DNA of 64,000 nucleotides, taken from the NCBI GenBank assembly GCA_031426455.1, contig JANPLI010000154.1, forward strand, positions 1-64,000, read 5' to 3'. Under the pieces are notes generated by a model. That model saw only the letters and a list, made by a program, of their open reading frames with translations, had not been told where the DNA came from and searched no databases. Both the position numbers and the translations under genes were made by a program. The stretch is from JANNMJ01 sp031426455. Lineage in GTDB: Bacteria > Bacteroidota > Bacteroidia > Cytophagales > Hymenobacteraceae. This document shows, piece after piece, positions 26,083 to 34,883 of this stretch. The stretch's first letter is position 1, and the number at the start of each line of letters is the position of its first letter.

Positions 26083-29000
26083 ATGACATTCTTTTCCGCT
26101 TGCCGCTCCGGCGGTGGCCTGCCCTCAATATGGAGGGGGGCGATATGGCAAAAGTCACCGTCCCGCTGGGGGACGGTCCTGCTGATGTTGCTGCTGCTGA
26201 GTAGCGCCGATGCCCGCCGCGCGTGGGCGCAAACCCTGACGGTGCCGCTGGGCACGGCCGGGCAGTTCGGGCTATTGAGCGGCGGCACGCTCCGCACCGA
26301 TTCGGCCACCGCCGTGCGCGTGGCGGGCCGGGCAGGCGCCGCCTCGGCCATCACCGGCCCGATCACGGCCGATGGCGGCCTGTATCGCCCTACCGCGGGC
26401 GGCAGTCCCAATGCCACCACCGTCGCGGCACTCACCGATCTGGCCACCGCCCGCGCCTGGTGCGCGAGCCAAACCAGCCAGCCGCTGACCAGCCTCAACG
26501 GCCAGACCCTGACCGGCGGCGTTTATACGCTGACGGGCACCACCACACTGGCCGCTGCCAACCCCTTGACGTTGAGCGGCCCGGCGGGTACCACCTTCGT
26601 CGTAACCGTGACCGGCGCCCTGACGCTGGCGCCCGGCGCCGTGGTGCGCCTGACGGGCGGCGTCACGGGGGCGTCGGTTTACTGGAATATCGGCGGTACC
26701 CTGACGGCCAGCCGCTCCGGCGGGCTGCCCGGCTACGTGCTGGTGGGCGGGCACGCCACCCTGGCCCAGGGCTGGCCCACCCGCTCGGCGGTGCTGAGCC
26801 AGGGCAATATCACGCTGCAAAATGCGCGGTTCGAGCCGGTGGATGGCGGCGGGGTGTTTTTTGCTTCGCCTGCCAGTAATCCCGTATGCACCCCTTCGGC
26901 GGCCATTGTCAATACTGCCCCGTGTCCGAATCTGGTGGACAACGGCGATTTTGAACGGGCTTTTCCCGGTTTGATCGCCCCAACCCAGCTTTCTAATATC
27001 TGTGATCACGCTGGCACGGCAAATGCCGGCAATACGCGCAATGAACTGGCGGCCTGGGGCAGCGCTAATGAAGGTACGCCGGACTGGTTCCGAACCGGCG
27101 CTCCTAACGAGGTGAATGTACCGGTGAACGCGCGCAACGATCTCTTTATGACTCCACCTAACACGCAGAACCCAGCGCCAATTCGTCTGAACGGTTTGGC
27201 GTATGCGGGCGTGTGGGCGACGGCAGATCTCGACAATGGTGCGGACGCTGCTCCTACAATGTACCGGGAATATTTGCAGCAGGAATTAGCTACCCCGCTG
27301 ACGGCAAGGCACTATTATGCCGAATTCTTTTCGCGCGTCGCATTCAACAGCAACGGCGTGATTCGCCGCCTGGGCCTGACGGTGCTACCGACCGCACCGG
27401 CCCGGCAAGGAAACGGGCTGCTATTGGACGCAGCCAATGTGCCGCTGATGCCGCTGGTTACGAACCTGGCGCCGAACCCACAACTGAACCTGAACTGGAC
27501 CCGTACCGCTGGCTGCTTTCAGGCAACGGGAGGCGAACGGTCGTTGATCATTGGAAACTTTGATGATTTGCTTGCCTCCCGTTACACTTCACGGGTGCCA
27601 GCCTGGCATCAGGAGTTTTACAGCGATCGCCTCTTAGCCTGTTTCACTTACATCGACGACGTCCTGCTCCAGGCCTTCCCGCAAGCCATCGTCTTCGTGC
27701 CGACCTTCTGCGACCGCCTGACCGTGGACTGCCCGCTGCCGGCAAGCAGCAATGCCAACTATATCTGGCACGACCTGACCGCCAACATTCCCTACCCGCC
27801 CAGCACGAACCCGGTGTTCGTGCTGCCCGCCGGGGCCATCGGCCATACTTTCGAGGTGACGATCAACGTGCCGCCCGCCGACCCGCAGGGCGCGGCCTAC
27901 CCGCCCGTCACGCTCCCGGCCGTTTCGACTGGCGGCTACGATATCGCCAACGGCCTGACGGTGCTTACCGGCACGACCATCACCTGGAATGCCACTCCCG
28001 CGCCGCGGACCGTGCGCGGCCCGGTGGTGGTCCAGGACGGCGCTACGCTGATCATCGATGGTGCGACGGTTCGGTTTGCCGATACCCGCACCTACCAGAC
28101 TACGCTGACGGCTACGCCCACCAACCCCACCTACGTGCTGGTGGAGCGCGGCGGAAAGCTGGTCGTCCGGAACGGCGCCCGCCTGACGAGCCTCGACAAC
28201 CTGCCCGCCGGGCCGTGCCTGAAACCGCACTATTACTGGGACGGCATCATCGTGCAGGGCAACCCCGCCGCCGCCCAGCAGGCCCCCAGCGAGCCCGGCC
28301 CGCAGGGGCAGGTCGAGATTCGCAATGCGACCGTCGAAAATGCCTACTACGGCATCCTGGCTGGCAACCTGACGTACGTCACGGGTCAGGCGACACCCGC
28401 CATCAGCGGCTATAACCAGTACGGCGGGGGGCTGGTGACGGGGCGGGACGCCACGTTCCATAACTGCAATATCGGGGTTTACCTGGGGCCGTTCGCCGGC
28501 CCGGTGACGCCCACCGACCAGCCGATGAACCTGAGCAGCCTGGATTTCTGCACGTTCCGGCGCGATGCCAATTGGCAGCCGCGCACCTACGTACTGAACA
28601 CCACGCCCACCACCACCACCACCGTCACCACGGCCGTACCGCAGCAAACGGCCTGGGGCGTGGCCCTCTACGGCGTGAACCGCCCCCGCCTGATGGGCAA
28701 CCTCTTCGAGACGACCGACGCGCTGGCCGATGCCGGCGGGAATCGGGGTAGTGGCATCGTGACCAACGGCGCCAATACCCGCATCGAATCCGGGCCGAGC
28801 AACCGTTTCCCCAACGTGTTCCGCAACCTGGGGGTGGGCGTGGGCGGTACGGGCAGTATGAGCACCAGCCTGCGGGTGCAGGGCAACCAGTTCGAGGGCT
28901 GCGGCCGGGGCATCAATCTGTCCGGGGTGCCGGGGGCCGAACTGCTGGAAAACCACTTCCTGATCGGGCGGGGCACCGATTCGTACGCTTCCGGCATCAG

Positions 29001-30492
29001 CCTGTCCGGGTGCGCCGGCTTCAAGATCGAGGGCAATACGTTCTCGGCCAAACACGGGGGCTGCAACAATGGCCAGTGCATCAATGCGCGCGGTATTACG
29101 GTGAGTGGGTCCGACGGCTTCGGCATCGGCCTGGGGCATACGCTGTACCGTAACTATTTCGCCTACCTGAGCGAGGGCGTCCGGGCCGGGCAGGGCAACA
29201 CCGAGCTAGAACTGCGCTGCAACCACTTCGCCACCACCGACCCCGGCGATGTGGTGGCCCAGACCCCCAACTTCGCCCCCGGTACCATCACTGGCGCCGA
29301 TATCGTGGTCCAGCCGGTGGATAATGTGGGTGATCCGCTGAAGGCGGAGCAGGGCGAGTGTGATGAGATACATCCTGAAAAAGCCGCCAACAACGTCTTC
29401 AGCCACACGCGGGCGCTACACGGATACGGGAACGATTTCTACGTGTACACCTATCCGTACACCGGTGCAGCCCCGGTTTACGGCAAATCCAGATACAATT
29501 ACCTGGACGATGGCAACAACGGCGGCACCATCACCACCGCCGGTACCAAGCCACTGAATTCGAGTGTGCGGATATTGCTGAACGCTTGCACTGGTTTCAC
29601 CACGGGATTTGATTACACCACTGCCTGCCCTTCCCAACTACAACGCCCTCTCTCGGACGAGGAAATGATAGCGGAGTTGGCGACGGAAACCAACCCGGAG
29701 GTACAGGAAGCGCTGGTGAGCGAGCTGGTGCGCCACTACCTGAACGACACCACCTACACCAATGGCCCGGCCCAGGCCGTGGCGCTATTGGAAGCAACTA
29801 ATGCCCCCCGGCACACCGAACTGGTGGCGGCCCTAAGCTTTGACCCCGACGCGGCCAACCTCAGCCGCGCGGCCCCCGGCCAGCCGAAGGGCCGGGCCGG
29901 CAAGGTGGCGAAGCGCGATCAGGTTGCCGCTACCGTACGCCCCGCCCAACGGGGCGCGCCGGCGGGCACCTATTTCGCCCAGGTGCGGGCGCTGCTGGCG
30001 CCGCTGGGGTCCGATTCGGCCATCACGGTGGCGCTACGGGCCGATTCGAGCCTGCGCGCCCCGCTCTGGCGCATCGCCAACGATACCCTGACCTGGGGCT
30101 ACGTGGCCGGGCGGGCAGCATTAAGCTACTACTGCGGCTACGTCTTCCGGCCGGTACAGGAAACGGCGCTGGATACGACCGGCGGGTATAATCGCGCGGT
30201 TGCTCCCGTGGTGCAGCCCCTACCGGCGAAAGTGGCAGGCACGGTGCAACTACACCCCAACCCGGCGAACGGGCGGGTAGAAGTGACGTTTGCGCAGCCC
30301 GTGACATCAGGCGGTCGGTTGGTGTTGTATAACCCTTACGGCCAACCCGTGCGGGAACTGACGCTCCGCAGCAAGACCGAAACCGGCACGGCTGAACTGG
30401 ACGTGGCCGGCCTGCAGCCGGGCTTGTACTACTACATCCATTGGGCGGGTGGGCAGAAAGGCCAGACCGGTACCCTGGTGGTGCAACCGTAG
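26083..30492 (+). CDS. T9SS-exported protein with ice-binding-like (DUF3494) domain and beta-helix
   Basis: 1469 residues from the ATG at 26083. A long basic N-terminus leads to the signal segment (GTVLLMLLLLSSADARRAWA). Mature residues to about 250 resemble the DUF3494 ice-binding fold: VPLGTAGQFGLLSGGTL, LNGQTLTGGVYTLTG, TTFVVTVTGALTLAPGAVV, ASVYWNIGG. The middle includes a right-handed beta-helix region (VEIRNATVENAYYGI, RGINLSGVPGAELLENHF). The C-terminus is a type A sorting domain (VQLHPNPANGRVEVTFA, LVLYNPYGQPVRELTL, LQPGLYYYI). DUF3494 proteins are best known for binding ice, but in non-polar Bacteroidota the same fold may act as an adhesin, so function is open. Confidence 0.88.
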   Translation: MTFFSACRSGGGLPSIWRGAIWQKSPSRWGTVLLMLLLLSSADARRAWAQTLTVPLGTAGQFGLLSGGTLRTDSATAVRVAGRAGAASAITGPITADGGLYRPTAGGSPNATTVAALTDLATARAWCASQTSQPLTSLNGQTLTGGVYTLTGTTTLAAANPLTLSGPAGTTFVVTVTGALTLAPGAVVRLTGGVTGASVYWNIGGTLTASRSGGLPGYVLVGGHATLAQGWPTRSAVLSQGNITLQNARFEPVDGGGVFFASPASNPVCTPSAAIVNTAPCPNLVDNGDFERAFPGLIAPTQLSNICDHAGTANAGNTRNELAAWGSANEGTPDWFRTGAPNEVNVPVNARNDLFMTPPNTQNPAPIRLNGLAYAGVWATADLDNGADAAPTMYREYLQQELATPLTARHYYAEFFSRVAFNSNGVIRRLGLTVLPTAPARQGNGLLLDAANVPLMPLVTNLAPNPQLNLNWTRTAGCFQATGGERSLIIGNFDDLLASRYTSRVPAWHQEFYSDRLLACFTYIDDVLLQAFPQAIVFVPTFCDRLTVDCPLPASSNANYIWHDLTANIPYPPSTNPVFVLPAGAIGHTFEVTINVPPADPQGAAYPPVTLPAVSTGGYDIANGLTVLTGTTITWNATPAPRTVRGPVVVQDGATLIIDGATVRFADTRTYQTTLTATPTNPTYVLVERGGKLVVRNGARLTSLDNLPAGPCLKPHYYWDGIIVQGNPAAAQQAPSEPGPQGQVEIRNATVENAYYGILAGNLTYVTGQATPAISGYNQYGGGLVTGRDATFHNCNIGVYLGPFAGPVTPTDQPMNLSSLDFCTFRRDANWQPRTYVLNTTPTTTTTVTTAVPQQTAWGVALYGVNRPRLMGNLFETTDALADAGGNRGSGIVTNGANTRIESGPSNRFPNVFRNLGVGVGGTGSMSTSLRVQGNQFEGCGRGINLSGVPGAELLENHFLIGRGTDSYASGISLSGCAGFKIEGNTFSAKHGGCNNGQCINARGITVSGSDGFGIGLGHTLYRNYFAYLSEGVRAGQGNTELELRCNHFATTDPGDVVAQTPNFAPGTITGADIVVQPVDNVGDPLKAEQGECDEIHPEKAANNVFSHTRALHGYGNDFYVYTYPYTGAAPVYGKSRYNYLDDGNNGGTITTAGTKPLNSSVRILLNACTGFTTGFDYTTACPSQLQRPLSDEEMIAELATETNPEVQEALVSELVRHYLNDTTYTNGPAQAVALLEATNAPRHTELVAALSFDPDAANLSRAAPGQPKGRAGKVAKRDQVAATVRPAQRGAPAGTYFAQVRALLAPLGSDSAITVALRADSSLRAPLWRIANDTLTWGYVAGRAALSYYCGYVFRPVQETALDTTGGYNRAVAPVVQPLPAKVAGTVQLHPNPANGRVEVTFAQPVTSGGRLVLYNPYGQPVRELTLRSKTETGTAELDVAGLQPGLYYYIHWAGGQKGQTGTLVVQP

Positions 30493-30500
30493 CCTAATTA

Positions 30501-30557
30501 CATCGTGATGGCTGGCTACTGCTCGTTTAGCACCGGGTAGCAGCCAGCCATCAGATG
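30501..30557. terminator. Hairpin between exported-protein genes
   Basis: GATGGCTGGCT (30507-30517) pairs with AGCCAGCCATC (30542-30552), with extra pairing of CATC/GATG outside and CT-GCT/AGC inside. It fills the 75-base gap between stop and start and has no T-run. Confidence 0.5.
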
Positions 30558-30567
30558 TTATGTCGTT

Positions 30568-32112
30568 ATGCATCGGTCACATATCGCGCTGCTGGGGCTT
30601 TTTTTGCTTTGGCACAGCACCCAGATTCAGGCGCAGTATTTCAACAACAGGTATCCATCGGCGCAAGGCGTTCAGAGCTATTTGAATGCCTGTTTGGCAA
30701 CCGATAGTGGGTTTGTGGTTAGCGGCCAGCTTAATTTATCTACTGGCCCGGAGGCCGTACAACTCCATTTTCTAACGCCGGACGGACAGACTCGTCGTTT
30801 ACGTACCTATGCCTCATCGGTGCGCCGCCTGTTCGGCCCCTTCCTACAGGGACTGCTACCGGTGCCAGGAGGAGGCTATGCGATGCCGGGCACCGGAGCG
30901 GGAGCGGGACAAGCGATGGCCCTACTCTGGCGTTTCAACGCCTTAGGTGATACGCTATGGCTGCGAAATTATCGCGATCCGGACGTGGCCCAGACCCCGG
31001 CCTACGGGATGTGCCGCACTCTGGACGGCGGCTACGCGCTGGTGGGCGTGGCCGTGCGCCGTCGCCCCACCGGCGACCAGTATCAGCAGGCGATGCTGCT
31101 GCGGGTCGATTCGGCGGGCACCCTGCTCTGGCGGCGCTACTACGGCAATCAGGATTGGACGAACACACGTTTCGTGACGGCCACACCCGACGGCGGCTTC
31201 CTGCTCAGTGGCAATGCCTCCACGCCCATCTACGCGGACCATTCTTACTTCTATCTGCTGAAAGTGGATGCGGGCGGCAATCCCGTCTGGCAAAAGCTAC
31301 TCGGCGATTCCACTGTCGTCAACGCGGCTGGCCCGACGCTCGTGACCCGCGACGGCAACTACCTGCTGCCCGCCATCGAAGGACAGCCGTTCATTTACAA
31401 CTACCGGCGTGGCCGGCAGGCGCTCTACAAGTTCACGCCCGCCGGCCAACTGCTCTGGCAGCGCACCCTGGGGCCAACGCGGACTATCCCCGCCGCTCTG
31501 GCCGCCGTGGAACTGGCCGATGGCGCGGTCGTCGTGGCGGGCCAGCAGAACGATACCGTGGCCCTGACCCGGAGCAGCGGCGTGACGGAAGCGTTCGCCT
31601 ACAAGGTCTGCGCCGACGGCGATTCGGTCTGGTTCCGCACCTACCGTCACCTCAACGGCCCCCGCAGCGATAACTATTTCTCTGGCTTCTGCGCCGCCCC
31701 CAACGGCGGCTTCCTGGGCACGGGCTATCTCTTCGCCAACGCCCCCGACACCGGCACCTCCGACGGCTGGGCGTTCCGGATCGACTCGATGGGCTACCTG
31801 ATGGCCGGCGGGGCGCCGCCCGCCCGCGTCTGCCCCCGCCTCACCGGGCTGGGGCTGCCGGGCGGGGCAACGGAAGCGGCGGCGGTGAGCGTCTATCCCA
31901 ACCCCAGCGCCACGGGCGTCTTCACGCTGGCCGGCGCGGGTGGGGCCGAAGCGGTGGTCACCGATGCGCTGGGCCGGATGGTGCGGTGCCAAACGGTGGT
32001 GGCGGGCAGTAGCCCGGTGCCGCTGGACTTGGGCGCCGCCCTGCGGGGCGTGTATTTGCTCCGTTTACGCTGGCCCGATGGGCGGGCGGTTACCTTTAAA
32101 CTCTTACGCTGA
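30568..32112 (+). CDS. T9SS-exported beta-propeller-like protein
   Basis: 514 residues with a signal peptide (MHRSHIALLGLFLLWHSTQIQ, cleavage near QAQ). At least five repeats of the kind TLDGGYALVGVAV, TPDGGFLLSGNA, TRDGNYLLPAI, LADGAVVVAGQQ and APNGGFLGTGYL indicate a propeller of short blades. The C-terminal type A sorting domain reads VSVYPNPSATGVFTLAGAG, then VTDALGRMVR and LRGVYLLRLRW. It is the last of the five exported proteins in the block and lies 75 bases after the ice-binding-like gene. Confidence 0.9.
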   Translation: MHRSHIALLGLFLLWHSTQIQAQYFNNRYPSAQGVQSYLNACLATDSGFVVSGQLNLSTGPEAVQLHFLTPDGQTRRLRTYASSVRRLFGPFLQGLLPVPGGGYAMPGTGAGAGQAMALLWRFNALGDTLWLRNYRDPDVAQTPAYGMCRTLDGGYALVGVAVRRRPTGDQYQQAMLLRVDSAGTLLWRRYYGNQDWTNTRFVTATPDGGFLLSGNASTPIYADHSYFYLLKVDAGGNPVWQKLLGDSTVVNAAGPTLVTRDGNYLLPAIEGQPFIYNYRRGRQALYKFTPAGQLLWQRTLGPTRTIPAALAAVELADGAVVVAGQQNDTVALTRSSGVTEAFAYKVCADGDSVWFRTYRHLNGPRSDNYFSGFCAAPNGGFLGTGYLFANAPDTGTSDGWAFRIDSMGYLMAGGAPPARVCPRLTGLGLPGGATEAAAVSVYPNPSATGVFTLAGAGGAEAVVTDALGRMVRCQTVVAGSSPVPLDLGAALRGVYLLRLRWPDGRAVTFKLLR

Positions 32113-32128
32113 GCCTGCGAGGCATTTA

Positions 32129-32212
32129 GCGCGGTTTCGGCTTCGGTGCACGCCCGCCAGCAGCCCGGTTTGCCTGCAAGCCGGGCTGCTTGCCTTCCAG
32201 GCCGAAACCGCT
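32129..32212. terminator. Nested double hairpin after the exported-protein block
   Basis: The outer stem GCGGTTTCGGC (32131-32141) pairs with GCCGAAACCGC (about 32201-32211). The inner stem AGCAGCCCGG (32159-32168) pairs with CCGGGCTGCT (32181-32190). It sits directly after the stop at 32112 and is probably a terminator or mobile hairpin element. Confidence 0.55.
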
Positions 32213-32285
32213 GTAGAACCACCGCCAGAAGTGAAAGCGTTATTTTTGATCTTCGGTTACTTTTCTACTTTACCACCACCTGCCA

Positions 32286-32930
32286 ATGTCCGCCGCTCCC
32301 CACCTGCCATATCCGGTTGCTGCCCCCACGCCACCCACGGCGCGGGTGGTGTCGATCAACCGCATCACCGAAGTAGAATATTTTGCGCTGGACGAGGCAA
32401 CGACCGACCGGCGCCTCGAATACTACGATGGCGAGATCGTGGCAATGGCCGGCGCCCAGCCCGTGCATAATGATATTGTACTGAACTTAGGCGCCGGGCT
32501 ACGCAGTCGGTTAAAAAATGGTAACTGCCGGGTGCGGGTCGCCGATCAGCGGGTCCACATTCCGGCCAAGCGGGGTTACGTGTACCCGGACGTGGTGGCC
32601 GCCTGCGGCCCGTGGCAGTATCAGCCCAACACCCGGCCGGCGGCGCTGCTCAACCCGGTGCTCATCATCGAGGTGCTCTCGCCGACGACCGCCGCGCACG
32701 ACCTGACCCGCAAGTTTGCGTACTACCAAACCATCCCGTCGTTGCGCCATTACGTGCTGCTCGACTCCGAACACGTCGGCGCGCTGCTCTACAGCCGCGA
32801 GCCCGGCGCCGCCCTCTGGACCCTGCATCTCTACGACGAACTGACGGCCACGCTGCCGCTGCCCGCGCTGAGCGTGGAATTACCGCTGGCCGAAGCCTAC
32901 CACGCCGTGGTCTTCGGCGAGGGAGAATGA
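32286..32930 (+). CDS. Uma2-family (DUF820) PD-(D/E)XK-fold protein
   Basis: 214 residues. The family core is present: an acidic residue in YYDGEIVAMAG, the Asp in YVYPDVVAACG, and ILIIEVLSPTT in place of the E-x-K strand, with YVLLDSEHVGALLYSRE near the end. Uma2 proteins share the restriction-endonuclease fold and are abundant in cyanobacteria and some Bacteroidota, but their activity and target are unknown. No partner restriction-modification genes are adjacent. Base composition resembles the neighbours. Confidence 0.88.
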   Translation: MSAAPHLPYPVAAPTPPTARVVSINRITEVEYFALDEATTDRRLEYYDGEIVAMAGAQPVHNDIVLNLGAGLRSRLKNGNCRVRVADQRVHIPAKRGYVYPDVVAACGPWQYQPNTRPAALLNPVLIIEVLSPTTAAHDLTRKFAYYQTIPSLRHYVLLDSEHVGALLYSREPGAALWTLHLYDELTATLPLPALSVELPLAEAYHAVVFGEGE

Positions 32931-33142
32931 ACGATGGTGGGACGATAGGCTGAAGCAGGGTAATGCGGGCGTAGCGCAGTGCCGGGGGCCATTGCGGGGC
33001 GGAACACCCGTCCCGGCGCCGGAGGCTGAAGCTGCTTCGAGCCCGTTCCGGAAGGGTTCCGTTTTCCGTCCCCGTTCGCCTGTTGGTACGGCGCGCGGCT
33101 GTTCGTTGGGGTTGCCGGCATTCGGCGGTAAATTTGACCCCA

Positions 33143-34354
33143 ATGAACCTGGCCCTGCTCTGCGAGCCGCTACCGGCCCTTTTTCCGTTGGGTGGCGAAG
33201 AAAACGACCTCGATGCTTACGGCCCCGGCACCCTGGCCGCCCGCCTCACGGCCTACCGGGCGGGCGGACCGTTCCCCGCCGACTGGCCCACCGCTGACCT
33301 GGCCCTGCTGGGCGTCGATACCCCGTACGGGGCCGAACCCGCCGGTCCGGCGACCGGTCCGGACGCCATCCGCCGCCACCTGTACGCGCTGACCACCGGC
33401 ACCGGCGCCTGGAACCTGGTGGATCTGGGCAACCTGCGCCCCGGTCCCACTCCCGAAGACACGGCCCATCGGCTGGCCGAAGTGGTGGATGCCCTGCTGG
33501 CAGCGCACGTCGTGCCCCTGATTCTGGGCGACGCCCACCGCCTGACGCTGGGCCAGCACGCCGGCTACGAATACCGCATCGCGGAAGGCCCCGAGGCGGC
33601 CGATAAAGGGCTTGCGCTGCCGGTAAGCGTGCGCGGCGCCGTCATCGACAGCCGTTTCGACGTGGCCGAGATGGGCCCGGGCGAGCGCACCTGGCTGCGC
33701 GAGTTACTCCTGCAAGACCCCAGTCATCTGCTGACGCTGGCGCACCTGGGCGCCCAACGCTACCACATCACGGCGCCGGAAGCCATTGCCCTCGAAAAAA
33801 TGTATTTCGACGTACTGCGCCTCGGCGCGCTGCACGCCGACCCGCGCGTGGCCGAACCGCTGCTGCGCGCCGCCGACTGGCTCAGCATCGACCTCAGCGC
33901 CTGCACGCACGCGGCGGTGCCCGGCGCTGCCCAACCACCGTCGCCGTTCGGGCTGACGGCCGAGCAGCTTTGCCAACTGACGTGGTACGCCGGCCAGAGC
34001 CGGCAGCTTTCATCGGTGGGCTTCTACGGCTACCGGGCGGGCCCAACCGACCCCCTGGGCCTGGGCGCAGCCACCGTCGCCACGGCGGTCTGGTACCTGA
34101 TTGAGGGCTATTACCACCGCCCGCCCGATACCCCCCTCGATTCGGCGGCTTACGAACGCCTGACTGTCCCCCTGGCCGATTCGGCCGAAGCCAACCTAAC
34201 GTTTTACCACCACCACACGTCCGGGCAATGGTGGCTGCTGATCGAGCCGCCCGCCGCTCCGCCCCACCTGTTGCCCTGCACCGAAGCCGACTACCACACC
34301 GCCCGCAGCGGCGACGTGCCCCACCGCTGGGTGCAGGCGCTGGCGAGGAGTTGA
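33143..34354 (+). CDS. Arginase/formimidoylglutamase-fold protein lacking metal ligands
   Basis: 403 residues from the ATG at 33143; an in-frame upstream start gives a non-homologous basic leader. The ureohydrolase fold is evident, but the motifs that bind the manganese pair are changed. The usual GGDHS reads LGDAHR, DAHxD reads DSRFD (in AVIDSRFDVAEM), and SxDxDxxDP reads SIDLSACTHA. It is therefore probably a non-catalytic relative, a type I believe occurs in other Bacteroidota. A cytochrome b5-like gene follows across a heptamer repeat. Confidence 0.8.
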   Translation: MNLALLCEPLPALFPLGGEENDLDAYGPGTLAARLTAYRAGGPFPADWPTADLALLGVDTPYGAEPAGPATGPDAIRRHLYALTTGTGAWNLVDLGNLRPGPTPEDTAHRLAEVVDALLAAHVVPLILGDAHRLTLGQHAGYEYRIAEGPEAADKGLALPVSVRGAVIDSRFDVAEMGPGERTWLRELLLQDPSHLLTLAHLGAQRYHITAPEAIALEKMYFDVLRLGALHADPRVAEPLLRAADWLSIDLSACTHAAVPGAAQPPSPFGLTAEQLCQLTWYAGQSRQLSSVGFYGYRAGPTDPLGLGAATVATAVWYLIEGYYHRPPDTPLDSAAYERLTVPLADSAEANLTFYHHHTSGQWWLLIEPPAAPPHLLPCTEADYHTARSGDVPHRWVQALARS

Positions 34355-34517
34355 ATGAGGAATTAATAATGAAGAATGAGGAATCAAAGGCCGAGTGTGC
34401 CGTTTCTTTGGATTCTCACACTCCTCATTCCCCATTCCTCATTCCTCATTCCTCATTCCCCATTCCTCATTCCTCATTCCTCATTCCCCATTCCCCATTC
34501 CCCATTCCTCATTCCCC
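34352..34517. repeat. CATTCCT/CATTCCC heptamer array with inverted arm
   Basis: A plus-strand run of thirteen or so 7-base units (CATTCCT, CATTCCC) occupies 34423-34517 and ends exactly at the TTG start at 34518. The opposite arm, with GAATGAG/GAGGAAT words, lies at 34356-34391 right after the previous stop. The two arms can pair over much of the gap. Confidence 0.85.
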
Positions 34518-34751
34518 TTGGAGCTTCCCGTTTACACCCGGGCGCAATTGGCGCTGCGCAATGGCCAGGACCGTGATGAAATCTGGTGCGCGTACCAGGG
34601 GCTGATTTACGACGTACGTAAGTCGCGGCTCTGGCGCGGCGGCAACCACTACGAACACTGGGCTGGCCAGGACCTGACCGCCGAGCTGGCCGCCGCGCCG
34701 CACGATGCCTACGTATTCGATAAGTTTGAGGCCATTGGGCGCCTGATCTGA
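34518..34751 (+). CDS. Cytochrome b5-like heme/steroid-binding small protein
   Basis: 77 residues from a TTG at 34518 (MELPVYTRAQLALRNGQD). The cytochrome b5-like pattern is clear: WCAYQGLIYDVRKSRLWRGG, the motif GNHYEHWAGQDLTAEL with candidate heme-ligand His, and HDAYVFDKF with a second His. The TTG is preferred because everything upstream in frame is the CATTCC repeat, which would encode a meaningless Pro/His/Ser/Phe run. Location is cytoplasmic (no signal peptide). It lies between the arginase-fold gene and murQ. Confidence 0.85.
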   Translation: MELPVYTRAQLALRNGQDRDEIWCAYQGLIYDVRKSRLWRGGNHYEHWAGQDLTAELAAAPHDAYVFDKFEAIGRLI

Positions 34752-34883
34752 TCGGAATCTGATGCTGGAGCGGACCGGGCTGGTCCGGCGAGCGACGAGA
34801 TTTTTGCTGTTTTTGGGCGGACATCTGCCCGATTCCGCGGTTTTTGGTTTTTGAGCGGCTATCCACCCACTCCCTACGTTTTG

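Noticed and set aside
32286..32930. Restriction endonuclease responsible for the CATG avoidance
   Set aside because: Uma2 proteins share the nuclease fold but are not known site-specific restriction enzymes, and no methyltransferase is adjacent.
34419..34517. CRISPR array
   Set aside because: The 7-base units are contiguous with no spacers and there are no cas genes; it is a heptamer tandem repeat.
34395..34517. N-terminal extension of the cytochrome b5-like protein through the CATTCC repeat
   Set aside because: It would encode a repetitive Ser/Phe/Pro/His run with no function and depends on 7-base units that shift frame; the TTG at 34518 is the better start.
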